Positions 28,774 to 36,825 of a stretch of DNA of 64,000 nucleotides are shown piece after piece. The position numbers were made by a program, and so were the translations under genes. The stretch comes from an uncultured Eggerthellaceae bacterium (GTDB lineage: Bacteria > Actinomycetota > Coriobacteriia > Coriobacteriales > Eggerthellaceae): assembly GCA_905234785.1 (NCBI GenBank), contig CAJOIP010000015.1, forward strand, positions 1 through 64,000, written 5' to 3'. The notes beneath the pieces are model-generated. The model worked only from the letters and a program-made list of their open reading frames with translations, was not told the DNA's origin and made no database searches. Numbering within the stretch: position 1 is the first letter of the stretch; every line of letters starts with the position of its first letter.

Positions 28774-28803
28774 TTGCTATAGAAGCATAGTTTGTGATAT
28801 TAT
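28774..28803 (+). promoter_or_regulatory. Probable rpoD promoter
   Basis: TTGCTA (28774-28779) and TATTAT (28798-28803) are 18 bp apart in an AT-rich stretch 72 bp before the start codon. Confidence 0.5.
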
Positions 28804-28875
28804 ACTTCGCTGTATCTTTACGCCCAGAATGCGTTGCAATGGCGCATGAACACGGTTTTTCGAAAGGAAGTTCAC

Positions 28876-30453
28876 GTGGCTGAAACCCAGGCGAAGACCG
28901 AAGAAGAAACCAAGAAAACCCAGACCAGGAAAAAGACAGCAGCGAAAAAGGACCAGGCGACAACGGAAACCGCGACAGAGCAGGCCAAGAAGGAAACGTC
29001 GAAGAAGACGACACGCAAGGCTGCGCCTAAAAAGGCAACGAGCGAAAAGACCGAGGAAGCCGCCGCCAAGAAACCTGCTGCCAAGAAAACGGCCGCGAAA
29101 GCCGCCGAGGAAGACACCGCATCCGAGAAGGCTCCGGCCAAGAAGAAGCCGGCTGCCAAGAAACCCGCTGCGAAGAAAACCGCCAAGAAGGCAGAAGCCG
29201 ACGAGGCTGCTGCCGAGGTCGAGGAAGCCCCGAAGGCCGAAGAGGCCGAGGCGCCCGCGAAGGCGGTCGATCAGCCCGTCGAACCCGAGGACGAATTCGC
29301 CGAGGAAGACGAGTCCGGCCCCGAGCCCGACCAGGTCATCGACGAGGCTACGGCCGAAATCGAACAGGGCACGAACGAGTCGGTCCACGTCGACGAAACC
29401 GAGGAAGAGCTCCTCGAGGGCATTCCCGAGGAAGAGCTGAAAGCTGCAAGCGACGTGGCGCTGCCCAAGGTCACGTCGCGCGCGAAGGTGAAGTCGCGCC
29501 GCCGGGCGGCCGATTCCGGCGTCACCATGCTGACCGGCGACCCGGTGCGCATGTACCTGAAGGAAATCGGCAAGGTGCCGCTGCTCACGGCTGCCGAGGA
29601 AATCGACCTGGCCATGAAGATCGAGGCCGGCGTCGCCGCAACCGAGGAACTGGAAAAGGCTGAGGAAGAGGGCATCGAACTGCCGCGCCGCGACATGCGC
29701 CGCCTCTCGCGCGTCGAGCAGGTGGGCCTCGACGCCAAGCAGCAGCTCATCGAGGCGAACCTGCGTCTGGTGGTTTCCATCGCCAAGCGCTACGTCGGCC
29801 GCGGCATGCTGTTCTTGGACCTCATCCAGGAAGGCAACCTGGGCCTCATCCGCGCGGTCGAGAAGTTCGACTACACGAAGGGCTTCAAGTTCTCCACGTA
29901 CGCCACGTGGTGGATCCGCCAAGCCATCACCCGCGCCATCGCCGACCAGGCGCGCACCATCCGCATTCCCGTGCACATGGTGGAAACCATCAACAAGCTC
30001 GTGCGCATCCAGCGCCAGCTGCTGCAGGAACTCGGCCGCGAACCGACCCCCGAGGAAATCGGCGAGCAGATGGGCCTCACCGCCGAGCGCGTCCGCGAGA
30101 TTCAGAAGATCTCGCAGGAGCCCGTTTCGCTCGAGACGCCCATCGGCGAGGAAGAGGATTCCCAACTCGGCGACTTCATCGAAGACGACGCCGCCGTGGT
30201 GCCGCCCGATGCCGCCAGCTTCAGCATGCTGCAAGAGCAGCTGACGAAGGTGCTCGACGGGCTGGCCGAGCGCGAGCGCAAGGTCATCAGCCTGCGCTTC
30301 GGCCTGGAAGACGGCCATCCGCGCACGCTCGAGGAAGTCGGCCGCGAATTCGGTGTTACGCGCGAGCGCATCCGCCAGATTGAAAGCAAGACGCTGGCCA
30401 AGCTGCGCCACCCGTCCCGTTCGTCCAAGTTGAAGGACTACCTGGAGGACTAA
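28876..30453 (+). CDS. rpoD: RNA polymerase primary sigma factor
   Basis: The start is GTG 28876 with GAAAGGAAG 5 bp upstream; ATG 28846 in the same frame lacks a site. The 525-residue protein has a ~200-residue N-terminal extension of Lys/Ala/Glu/Thr repeats ([15 protein letters not shown]), disordered and typical of actinobacterial HrdB/SigA-like factors. Region 1.2 follows ([21 protein letters not shown]). Region 2 is [20 protein letters not shown] then [21 protein letters not shown] and [18 protein letters not shown]. Region 3 includes [12 protein letters not shown], and region 4 ends [20 protein letters not shown]. All are intact, so this is the housekeeping sigma factor. Confidence 0.95.
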   Translation: MAETQAKTEEETKKTQTRKKTAAKKDQATTETATEQAKKETSKKTTRKAAPKKATSEKTEEAAAKKPAAKKTAAKAAEEDTASEKAPAKKKPAAKKPAAKKTAKKAEADEAAAEVEEAPKAEEAEAPAKAVDQPVEPEDEFAEEDESGPEPDQVIDEATAEIEQGTNESVHVDETEEELLEGIPEEELKAASDVALPKVTSRAKVKSRRRAADSGVTMLTGDPVRMYLKEIGKVPLLTAAEEIDLAMKIEAGVAATEELEKAEEEGIELPRRDMRRLSRVEQVGLDAKQQLIEANLRLVVSIAKRYVGRGMLFLDLIQEGNLGLIRAVEKFDYTKGFKFSTYATWWIRQAITRAIADQARTIRIPVHMVETINKLVRIQRQLLQELGREPTPEEIGEQMGLTAERVREIQKISQEPVSLETPIGEEEDSQLGDFIEDDAAVVPPDAASFSMLQEQLTKVLDGLAERERKVISLRFGLEDGHPRTLEEVGREFGVTRERIRQIESKTLAKLRHPSRSSKLKDYLED

Positions 30454-30455
30454 CG

Positions 30456-30602
30456 TTCCGGCTGCCTGACGGCGGCCGGAACCGCTGACGCTGCGCGGTG
30501 CCCAGGTGCCCCGCCTTAGCTTTCAAGTCTGCGCTTGCGTACCGAAGTACGCGGCGCTTGTCTTTCAAGCCAATGCGGGGCACCTGGACGCCGCTCGCTA
30601 CG
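30456..30602. repeat. Family D interspersed repeat, copy 2
   Basis: Same layout as 19616-19770: leading hairpin, caggtgccccgc / gcggggcacctg outer arms, agctttcaag / cttgtctttcaag inner arms and the same central palindrome gcgtaccgaagtacgc (30537-30552). Confidence 0.75.
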
Positions 30603-30622
30603 TTTACTGTCAGGAGAACGTT

Positions 30623-32899
30623 TTGGAGTTGGAGTTTTTCGCGAGCTGCATCGCCGGGTTGGAAGGCGCGCTCGCCCAGGAATTGAAATCATTTGGAATC
30701 GAACGCGTGCGTCCCCTCGGCGGGGGCGCCGCGTTTTTCTGTGGGCCCGAGTTGGCCCTTCGCGCATGCCTGTGGTCGCGCGTGGCTTCGCGCATCCTGA
30801 TGGTGGTGGGGCGCGTGAACGCGGGCGACGCGGCGCTGCTGTACGCGGGCGCCTACGATTTGCCGTGGGAAGACGTGCTCGCCGACGACGCCACCATGGC
30901 GGTGCGCGCACACGGCACGAACGACGAGCTGCGCAACACGCGGTTCACGGCGCTGAAGGTGAAAGACGCCATCGTCGACCGCATGCGCTCGCGCCGTGAT
31001 GCGCGCCCTTCCGTCGACACGGTGGCGCCGCGCGCGGTCATCGACGTGCGCGTGCGCGACAATCGCGCCACCATCTCGCTCGACTTTTCGGGCGAGGCGC
31101 TGAACCACCGCACGTATCTTTCGCCTGACGACAAGGAAGACGCCGCGCTTTTCTGCTCGCTCGCGGCGGGCGCGTTGGCGCTTTCCGGATGGGAGGCGCT
31201 GGCCGCCGAGGGGGCGTCGTTCATCGACCCGGCGTGCCGTGACGGCATCATGCTCGTCGAGGCGGCGCTTATGGCATGCGATTGCGCGCCTGGCCTGCGC
31301 AGGAAGAAGTGGGGCTTCACCGGTTGGGCGCATTATGACGAACGCATGTGGAACGGTCTTGTCGCCGAGGCGGACGAGCGCTTCGAGGCGGGGCTTGTGC
31401 GCGTGGGCGGGGCTGCGGCGGCCGAGATGTTGCCCAACGAGCGGCCCGATGCCGACCGCGTGCGCTTCGTCGGCGCTTCCACGTCATCGCCGCTGATTAC
31501 GCGGGCGCGCAACCATGTGCGCCACGCGGGCGTGCGGCCCGTCGTCAGCATCGAGCTGGGCGACGCTTCCGGCATGAACGAGCTCGTGCGCGGCCACAAG
31601 GCGATTTCCCATGCGCCGCTTCTCATGGTGGCGAGCAACGTCGACGCGGCTTCGCGCGCCGATTCGCCTGCACACGTGCAGGCCGACGAGGCCGCTTTTG
31701 CAGCTGCGTGCGCGAAGGCGCCGCACGGCTCGAAGTTCGTGGCGGTGGGCGCGCAAGACGTGCAGTCGCGCTTCGGCGCAGCGCCAGCCGAGCGCTTCAA
31801 GCTGGGCCGCGGCCGCGTGGAGACAGCCGTCGAGGTGTACGAAACGGCGCCTGCGGGCGGGCGCGTCATCGAGGTGCCCGACTTGGCGGGTGGTGCGCCC
31901 CATGCGGTCGAGGTGCTCGAAGAGGCGTCCGACCAGTTCGCGGCGCGCTTGCGCAAGGTGTTCAAGGAGCGTCGGAAGTGGGCGGCCCGCGAGGGCGTCA
32001 CGTGCTACCGCGTGTACGATTCCGACTTGCCCGATTACGCCGTGGCCATCGACTGGTACACGGGTGCGGCCGACGCGCGCGGCAACGATTACCTGCACAT
32101 CGCCGAATACGCGCCGCCGGCATCGGTCGACCCCGACAAGGCGCGGCGCCGCTTTTCCGACGTGCTGGCCATCGCGCCGGTTGTCTGCGGCGTTCGCCCC
32201 GATCACGTGTTCTCGAAGACGCGCGTGCGTGAGAAGGGCGGCGGCCAGTACCGCAACGCCGGCCAGCGTGCGTACGTTACGACCGTGCAGGAAAACGGGC
32301 ACCAGTTCGAGGTCGACTTGGCGGCCCGGCTCGACACGGGGTTGTTCCTCGACCATCGTCTGACGCGCCAGCTTGTTGCCGAGCATGCCCGCGACACGCG
32401 GTTTTTGAACCTGTTCGCCTACACGGGCACGGCGAGCGTGTACGCCGCTGCAGGCGGGGCGCGCGAGACGACCACAGTCGACCTGTCGCAGACCTACCTC
32501 GATTGGGCGCGGCGCAACATGGCAGCGAACGGCTTTGCGGGCGCTGCCCACCAGTTCGAGCGGGCCGATGTCGTGAAGTGGATCACCGAGGCGCGCCGGT
32601 CGGGAAAACGCTACGACCTCGTGTTCGTCGACCCGCCGACGTTTTCGAACTCGAAGGCCATGGGCAAGCGCACGTGGGACGTGCAACGCGACCACGTCGA
32701 GCTGCTCATCGGCGTGTCGCGCCTGCTTTCCGAAGAGGGTCTTGCCATCTTCTCGTGCAACCTGCGCACCTTCAAGCCCTACATCGAGGAGCTGGAAAAG
32801 TACGACGTGGAAATCGAGGACATCTCGCCGAGCACGATTCCCGAGGACTTCTCCCGCACGCCCAAGATCCACAAGTGCTATCTCGTGCGTCACGTGTAG
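30623..32899 (+). CDS. rlmKL: Bifunctional 23S rRNA methyltransferase RlmKL, RlmL half with altered catalytic motifs
   Basis: I place the start at TTG 30623, because CAGGAG lies 7 bp before it; frames opening at 30506 would begin inside repeat D. The 758-residue protein has a THUMP domain, an RlmL-type domain (G2445 N2-methylation in E. coli) and an RlmK-type domain (G2069 N7-methylation). RlmK looks intact: LNLFAYTGTASVYAAAGGAR and DLVFVDPPTFSNSK. In RlmL the SAM-binding motif usually reading D-P-x-C-G-S-G is DPACRDG (near residue 200). The catalytic NPPY is replaced by SNVDAAS (near 337). The RlmL activity may therefore be lost while the RlmK activity is kept. Confidence 0.85.
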   Translation: MELEFFASCIAGLEGALAQELKSFGIERVRPLGGGAAFFCGPELALRACLWSRVASRILMVVGRVNAGDAALLYAGAYDLPWEDVLADDATMAVRAHGTNDELRNTRFTALKVKDAIVDRMRSRRDARPSVDTVAPRAVIDVRVRDNRATISLDFSGEALNHRTYLSPDDKEDAALFCSLAAGALALSGWEALAAEGASFIDPACRDGIMLVEAALMACDCAPGLRRKKWGFTGWAHYDERMWNGLVAEADERFEAGLVRVGGAAAAEMLPNERPDADRVRFVGASTSSPLITRARNHVRHAGVRPVVSIELGDASGMNELVRGHKAISHAPLLMVASNVDAASRADSPAHVQADEAAFAAACAKAPHGSKFVAVGAQDVQSRFGAAPAERFKLGRGRVETAVEVYETAPAGGRVIEVPDLAGGAPHAVEVLEEASDQFAARLRKVFKERRKWAAREGVTCYRVYDSDLPDYAVAIDWYTGAADARGNDYLHIAEYAPPASVDPDKARRRFSDVLAIAPVVCGVRPDHVFSKTRVREKGGGQYRNAGQRAYVTTVQENGHQFEVDLAARLDTGLFLDHRLTRQLVAEHARDTRFLNLFAYTGTASVYAAAGGARETTTVDLSQTYLDWARRNMAANGFAGAAHQFERADVVKWITEARRSGKRYDLVFVDPPTFSNSKAMGKRTWDVQRDHVELLIGVSRLLSEEGLAIFSCNLRTFKPYIEELEKYDVEIEDISPSTIPEDFSRTPKIHKCYLVRHV

Positions 32900-32944
32900 T
32901 TTCTGGTGCATGGCACGATGTTAGGCTAGAATAGTCGAGCGCAC

Positions 32945-33019
32945 GCGCCCATAGCTCAATGGTGGAGCAGGGGACTCATAATCCCTGGGTTGGGGGTTCG
33001 AATCCCTCTGGGCGCACCA
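32945..33019 (+). tRNA. tRNA with CAT anticodon (elongator Met or Ile2)
   Basis: The cloverleaf has acceptor gcgccca/tgggcgc, a D-arm, anticodon arm gggga-ctCATaa-tcccT, and T-arm ggggg-ttcgaat-ccctc, with CCA encoded. Initiator-type GGG/CCC anticodon stem pairs are not present. Whether it is Met or lysidine-modified Ile2 cannot be decided by sight. Confidence 0.9.
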
Positions 33020-33029
33020 TGTAACTCCT

Positions 33030-33062
33030 GGTCAATCGCTGTTTTTGCGGTTGGCCTTTTCT
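33030..33062 (+). terminator. Terminator of the tRNA gene
   Basis: The stem ggtcaatcgc / gcggttggcc with G-T pairs is followed by TTTTCTC. Confidence 0.7.
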
Positions 33063-33081
33063 CTTTAGGGCTATCTATATA

Positions 33082-34119
33082 TTAGGAATTCTCGTTTAAA
33101 CGTTTAACTTGCTTCTCGAAATCGTTTTCGTATGACTCGTCCTGGATTCTTTGGAAAGCCATGAACTGCTCTTTAGCTGCGCGCTTTGCTTGATTTTGCG
33201 ACCGCTTACTCTTTCCCGTTAGTACGCTTCGTCCGTTGAAACGTAGGAAATCGTCTACCAATTGTGCGCATTCGGTCATGCTTGTAAGCTGATGCCTGCG
33301 AGCCCTGTCTTCGACCACATCCAAAAACATGCTGACAAGCCTATTTAGGTCGTCGATCTCCACCTCTTCCAGGTAGTTCTTCGCTATTGTAACGTCGCTA
33401 GAATGAATTCGTCCTTCAGGAGAACCTTTCCACGACGTCAATCCCATGTTCGGCTTGCTTGCGTCGGCCCTTGTTGCGACTAGCTCGGCTGCGGTTTTTC
33501 CTGTAATCGCGTAATGCATCTTGTTCTGGATGGTTGCGAAGAACTCATGGGCTATGTCGCTGTTGCCATCGTAGTCGTAGCAGCATTCTTGGAACACGTC
33601 AGTTATCTTCAGCCAGAATCGGCGCTCGCTTGCGCGGATGTCGCGGATGCGCGCAAGCAGTTCGTCGAAGTAATCCTGGCCGAAGGGCGCGCCGTTCTTC
33701 AGCATGTCGTCGTTAAGTACGAAACCTTTTATGATGTACGCTTTGAGGGTTTTCGTCGCCCATTGCCTGAATCTTGTGGCGCGCATGGAGTTGACTCGGT
33801 AACCGACCGCGATTATCGCGTCGAGGTCGTAGTATGTCGTGGGGCGTCCTGCTGAACGAGTTTTTTCGGAAATTCCTGAAAAATTGGTTGACCTGGCCTT
33901 ATCTAGCTCACCAGAGTCAAATATGTTCGTCAGATGCTCGGAAACAGTGGATACTGACACGCCGAACAGCTCGGCGATCGCCTTCTGGGAAAGCCAGAAC
34001 GTCTCGCCTGAGAACGTCACCTCGACAGGGACGTTGGCCCCTTCTGACTGATATAGAATTATCTCAGCCCTAATCGGCTCGTTTTCGAGTGAATCCGCCT
34101 TCGCGACTTCGTCTGTCAC
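33082..34119 (-). CDS. RhuM-family virulence/accessory protein
   Basis: This 345-residue protein matches the RhuM family. Its N-terminus (IILYQSEGANVPVEVTFSGE, TFWLSQKAIAELFGVSVSTV, SEHLTNIFDSGELD) is the conserved DNA-binding-like region. YDLDAIIAVGYRVNSMRATR and FRQWATKTLKAYIIKGFVLND are hallmark segments. The C-terminus is helical and Lys/Arg-rich. RhuM proteins occur on islands in pathogens and gut bacteria, but their molecular role is not settled. The G+C content is clearly lower than the neighbours, and the gene follows a tRNA, both pointing to acquisition. A LexA-box-like palindrome lies 21 bp before the start codon, so SOS control is likely. Confidence 0.85.
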   Translation of the reverse strand: MTDEVAKADSLENEPIRAEIILYQSEGANVPVEVTFSGETFWLSQKAIAELFGVSVSTVSEHLTNIFDSGELDKARSTNFSGISEKTRSAGRPTTYYDLDAIIAVGYRVNSMRATRFRQWATKTLKAYIIKGFVLNDDMLKNGAPFGQDYFDELLARIRDIRASERRFWLKITDVFQECCYDYDGNSDIAHEFFATIQNKMHYAITGKTAAELVATRADASKPNMGLTSWKGSPEGRIHSSDVTIAKNYLEEVEIDDLNRLVSMFLDVVEDRARRHQLTSMTECAQLVDDFLRFNGRSVLTGKSKRSQNQAKRAAKEQFMAFQRIQDESYENDFEKQVKRLNENS

Positions 34120-34139
34120 CGGTGCTCCTTTGCAGAAAA

Positions 34140-34151
34140 GAACAAGTGTTC
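34140..34151 (-). promoter_or_regulatory. Candidate LexA (SOS) box upstream of the RhuM gene
   Basis: GAACAAGTGTTC fits the Gram-positive/actinobacterial LexA core GAAC-RNRY-GTTC at every position and is followed by G as in the consensus. Its place just before the start codon is suitable for repression. Confidence 0.55.
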
Positions 34152-34257
34152 GCTAGTAGAATACACTTCAGCAAACGTGACGTCAATCAAATAAACACGC
34201 TAAGCGCACGTCAGCAAACAAGGCGCGGCAAGCCCTAGCCAGCGCTTTCCTACGTAG

Positions 34258-35709
34258 TTACGCCTTCGCGTAGACGAACATCGCCATCGATTCTTGGGCG
34301 ATGAATCCCGGATCCCAGGTTTGCGACGAGTTGATGACCGAATAGGGGTCGTTCACGATGACCTTGCCATCGTCGGTCAGGCCAGCCAGCACGAAGAAGT
34401 GCCCGCCCACGGTGAAGAAACCCGGCGCGAGGTTCGCGGCGATGACGTGGCCTTCCGAGAGCTCTTCGCGGATGTTGTCGGCATCGGGGTACTCTTCCCA
34501 GCAGTCCAGGCCCAGATCGGGCGCAAGGTCGATGAACATGGCGCTGTCGGTGCCGTTGTATTCGGACATGTAGCCACGCTCCTCGGCCATGACGGCGATG
34601 TCGTGCGGCGTGCGGTCCGTGGTTCTGTTCAGGCCTTGGTAAACCATCGCGAGCGTAGTCGGGCCGCAGCCGGTCAGCCCGAACGTGGCCGAGCTGTACA
34701 TGGTGTATGCCCAACGGCGATCCCACTGGTACAGGTGGGGAATCGGCGTGGTGGGCACGCTGTCCGAGGGCGAGGCGACATCCATCGCCAGGTCCCTGTC
34801 GGCCACGGCGTCGGCCATGGGGTACTTCGCGGGGAACTCGCGCACGTACGGGATGGCGGCGGGCTCGTCGGCGGCGAGCTTCAGGATCTTGTACTGGATC
34901 TCGATGCCGTCGAAGGCGTACTCGTCGACGTGGGCGGCGATCCACAGCGCGTCGGGATTGGTCTTGGCTTGCGAAACGAGCTTCGCAGCCTCCTCGTCGC
35001 CGAGCAGCGACACGAGTGCCTCGATGCTGGTGTTCGACGTCTCGAGCGAGCCGACCTGATTCGCGGTCTCAACTTCCGTCTGCTTGGCCTTTTTGACCTG
35101 CGCCACCTCGCTGACGATGCCTTGCGGTTCGGCGGCGGCGCTGCTTTGGGATGACGCGGCGGTTTGCTGCGCGGGCTCTTCGGTTCGCGAGCAGCTCGGC
35201 ACGAGCACGCCGAATATCAGCACGAGCACCACGACAAGCCCGATGACGGCCACGCCGATGGAAACGATGTTGCCGGGAAGGCGGTCGAGCAACGATGCTG
35301 CCGTCGATGGTGCTTGGCGTTGGGGTTGACGACTGCGGGAACGGTCCGGCTGCCGACGGTTCCCCTGCGAAGGACGCGGTTGCTGCCGGTAACCGCGGCC
35401 AGATGAAGAAGAAGCTTCCCGCGAGCGCGCATCGTACGGAGCGCGGCCACTTCGATCGCCCGCGTATCGGCGCTGCGCGGGCGATGCTTGCTGCGGGCGG
35501 CGCGAACGCTCTTGCTCGCGCGATGATTGGCTGGCCTGCCGCGGTGCCTGGCGCGAATAGCGCGTTTGGGAAAGGTGCGCGGAATCCTGCCGGGCGCGGC
35601 CGTACGAATCGGTGGAATTGGGGTATGACGACGAACCGCCATAGCGGTTCACGCGCGCTTGCGAACGCTTGCGAGCGGTACGACGTGCTGCGTCGTCGTT
35701 CAAAGGCAT
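34258..35709 (-). CDS. Membrane-anchored C39-like peptidase family protein
   Basis: This 483-residue protein has a long disordered Arg/Ser/Gln-rich N-terminus (1-142), one helix (about 147-170, IVSIGVAVIGLVVVLVLIFG), a Gln/Ala linker and a coiled segment. It ends with a papain-like C39 domain: HLYQWDRRWAYTMYSSATFG, then LTGCGPTTLAMVYQGL with the likely catalytic Cys. GGHFFVLAGLTDDG gives the His and VNDPYS the third residue. It should act outside the membrane, perhaps on peptidoglycan peptides or secreted peptides. No bacteriocin transporter is adjacent, so it is not a double-glycine leader protease by context. The basic tail resembles those of the CapA and deacetylase proteins. Confidence 0.8.
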   Translation of the reverse strand: MPLNDDAARRTARKRSQARVNRYGGSSSYPNSTDSYGRARQDSAHLSQTRYSRQAPRQASQSSREQERSRRPQQASPAQRRYAGDRSGRAPYDARSREASSSSGRGYRQQPRPSQGNRRQPDRSRSRQPQRQAPSTAASLLDRLPGNIVSIGVAVIGLVVVLVLIFGVLVPSCSRTEEPAQQTAASSQSSAAAEPQGIVSEVAQVKKAKQTEVETANQVGSLETSNTSIEALVSLLGDEEAAKLVSQAKTNPDALWIAAHVDEYAFDGIEIQYKILKLAADEPAAIPYVREFPAKYPMADAVADRDLAMDVASPSDSVPTTPIPHLYQWDRRWAYTMYSSATFGLTGCGPTTLAMVYQGLNRTTDRTPHDIAVMAEERGYMSEYNGTDSAMFIDLAPDLGLDCWEEYPDADNIREELSEGHVIAANLAPGFFTVGGHFFVLAGLTDDGKVIVNDPYSVINSSQTWDPGFIAQESMAMFVYAKA

Positions 35710-35831
35710 GCTTCGTTTCTCCTGGTATGTGTGCCCATCAGACGAAGTGTATCAAATGAATGGGGGATTATTGTCGAGATACCGTGGTGAAATATAGCGC
35801 GTAGGCTGGTTAAGATGACTTTTTAACCTGT

Positions 35832-36758
35832 CTATTTCTGGCGCGCCACCTTCGCTACGAAAAAGCCCTCGTATAAATCGGTGGGGCACAGGGCCAGGCA
35901 TCCTTCGAGCGTTACGGGAAGCATCGGCATGTCATCGGCGCCGGGAAGCTCGATTGGCTCGATCTCGTACGATGCGCCGCGTGGGGTGCGGCTCAGGCAT
36001 TCGCGCACGATGTCCTCGTTTTCGCACGTGAGCACCGAGCAAGTGGAATACACCAGCGTGCCGCCCGGCTTCAGCAGCGCGAGCGCTTTGCCCAGCAGCG
36101 CCCGCTGCGCTTTGCGCGACTTCTCGACAAGCGTCGGCGTGAAGCGCTTGTGCAGGTTCGCGTCGCTTGTGCGCAGCGTGCCCGAGCCCGAGCAGGGCGC
36201 GTCGAGAAGGATGCGGTCGAACGAGAAGAAGTCGTCGAGGCGACGGGCGTCGGTGCGCATGACATTGGAGTTCGCGGCTCCGAGCTTGCGCAGGTTGTGC
36301 TCGAGCTTCTCGGCGCGCGGGGCGTGCATCTCGCAAGCCATGACGAGCGCCTTGCCGCCGGAAAGCGCGGCGATCTGCGACGTCTTGCCGCCAGGCGCGG
36401 CGCACATGTCGCACACGTCCTCGCCGGCGCGCGCGCCGAGCACGAGCGCGGGGATCATCGACGAGAGGCTTTGCAGGTACAAGCCACCGTCCTCGTAGGC
36501 GGGAAGCGCCCGGATGGCGTCTTCGCGGGCGCCTTCGATGACGAATGCGTCAGCGTACCAGCTGACGGGCTTCCAACGGATGCCCGCGGCGTCGAGTTGC
36601 ACTGCGATGTCTTCCCGCGTTGCCTTCAGCGTGTTCGCGCGCAGGGTGGCGGCGCGGCGCACGTTGCAGCCGGCGATGATGCGCTGCACGTCGGAGGCGC
36701 CGTACTGCTCGGCCAGTAGCGGCTCGAAAAATGTGGGCAGTGTCATGGTGTCGCTCAT
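35832..36758 (-). CDS. RsmB/NOP2-family RNA (cytosine-C5) methyltransferase
   Basis: This 308-residue SAM-dependent enzyme has motif I DVCDMCAAPGGKTSQIA (near 110-125). The motif IV cysteine is in LLDAPCSGSGTLRTSD (near 186), and the catalytic cysteine of motif VI in VYSTCSVLTCENED (near 235). This two-cysteine layout is diagnostic of m5C RNA methyltransferases. It is shorter than RsmB/RsmF (no NusB or PUA-type domain), so the target, probably rRNA, is open. The start is set at ATG 36758 (MSDTMTLPTFFEP); the longer frame to 36791 has no site. It is divergent from the oxidoreductase fusion gene. Confidence 0.85.
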   Translation of the reverse strand: MSDTMTLPTFFEPLLAEQYGASDVQRIIAGCNVRRAATLRANTLKATREDIAVQLDAAGIRWKPVSWYADAFVIEGAREDAIRALPAYEDGGLYLQSLSSMIPALVLGARAGEDVCDMCAAPGGKTSQIAALSGGKALVMACEMHAPRAEKLEHNLRKLGAANSNVMRTDARRLDDFFSFDRILLDAPCSGSGTLRTSDANLHKRFTPTLVEKSRKAQRALLGKALALLKPGGTLVYSTCSVLTCENEDIVRECLSRTPRGASYEIEPIELPGADDMPMLPVTLEGCLALCPTDLYEGFFVAKVARQK

Positions 36759-36825
36759 GATGTCCCATTGTACCCATATCAGGCGATACAATGAGCGGAG
36801 TTATTAGACAAGCAAGGGGGCGCTC

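Noticed and set aside
33020-34151. Full genomic island at the CAT tRNA
   Set aside because: No integrase and no direct repeat of the tRNA 3' end were found beyond the RhuM gene.
34258-35709. C39 protein as a bacteriocin-processing protease
   Set aside because: No ABC transporter domain, no double-glycine precursor gene and no ATPase nearby.
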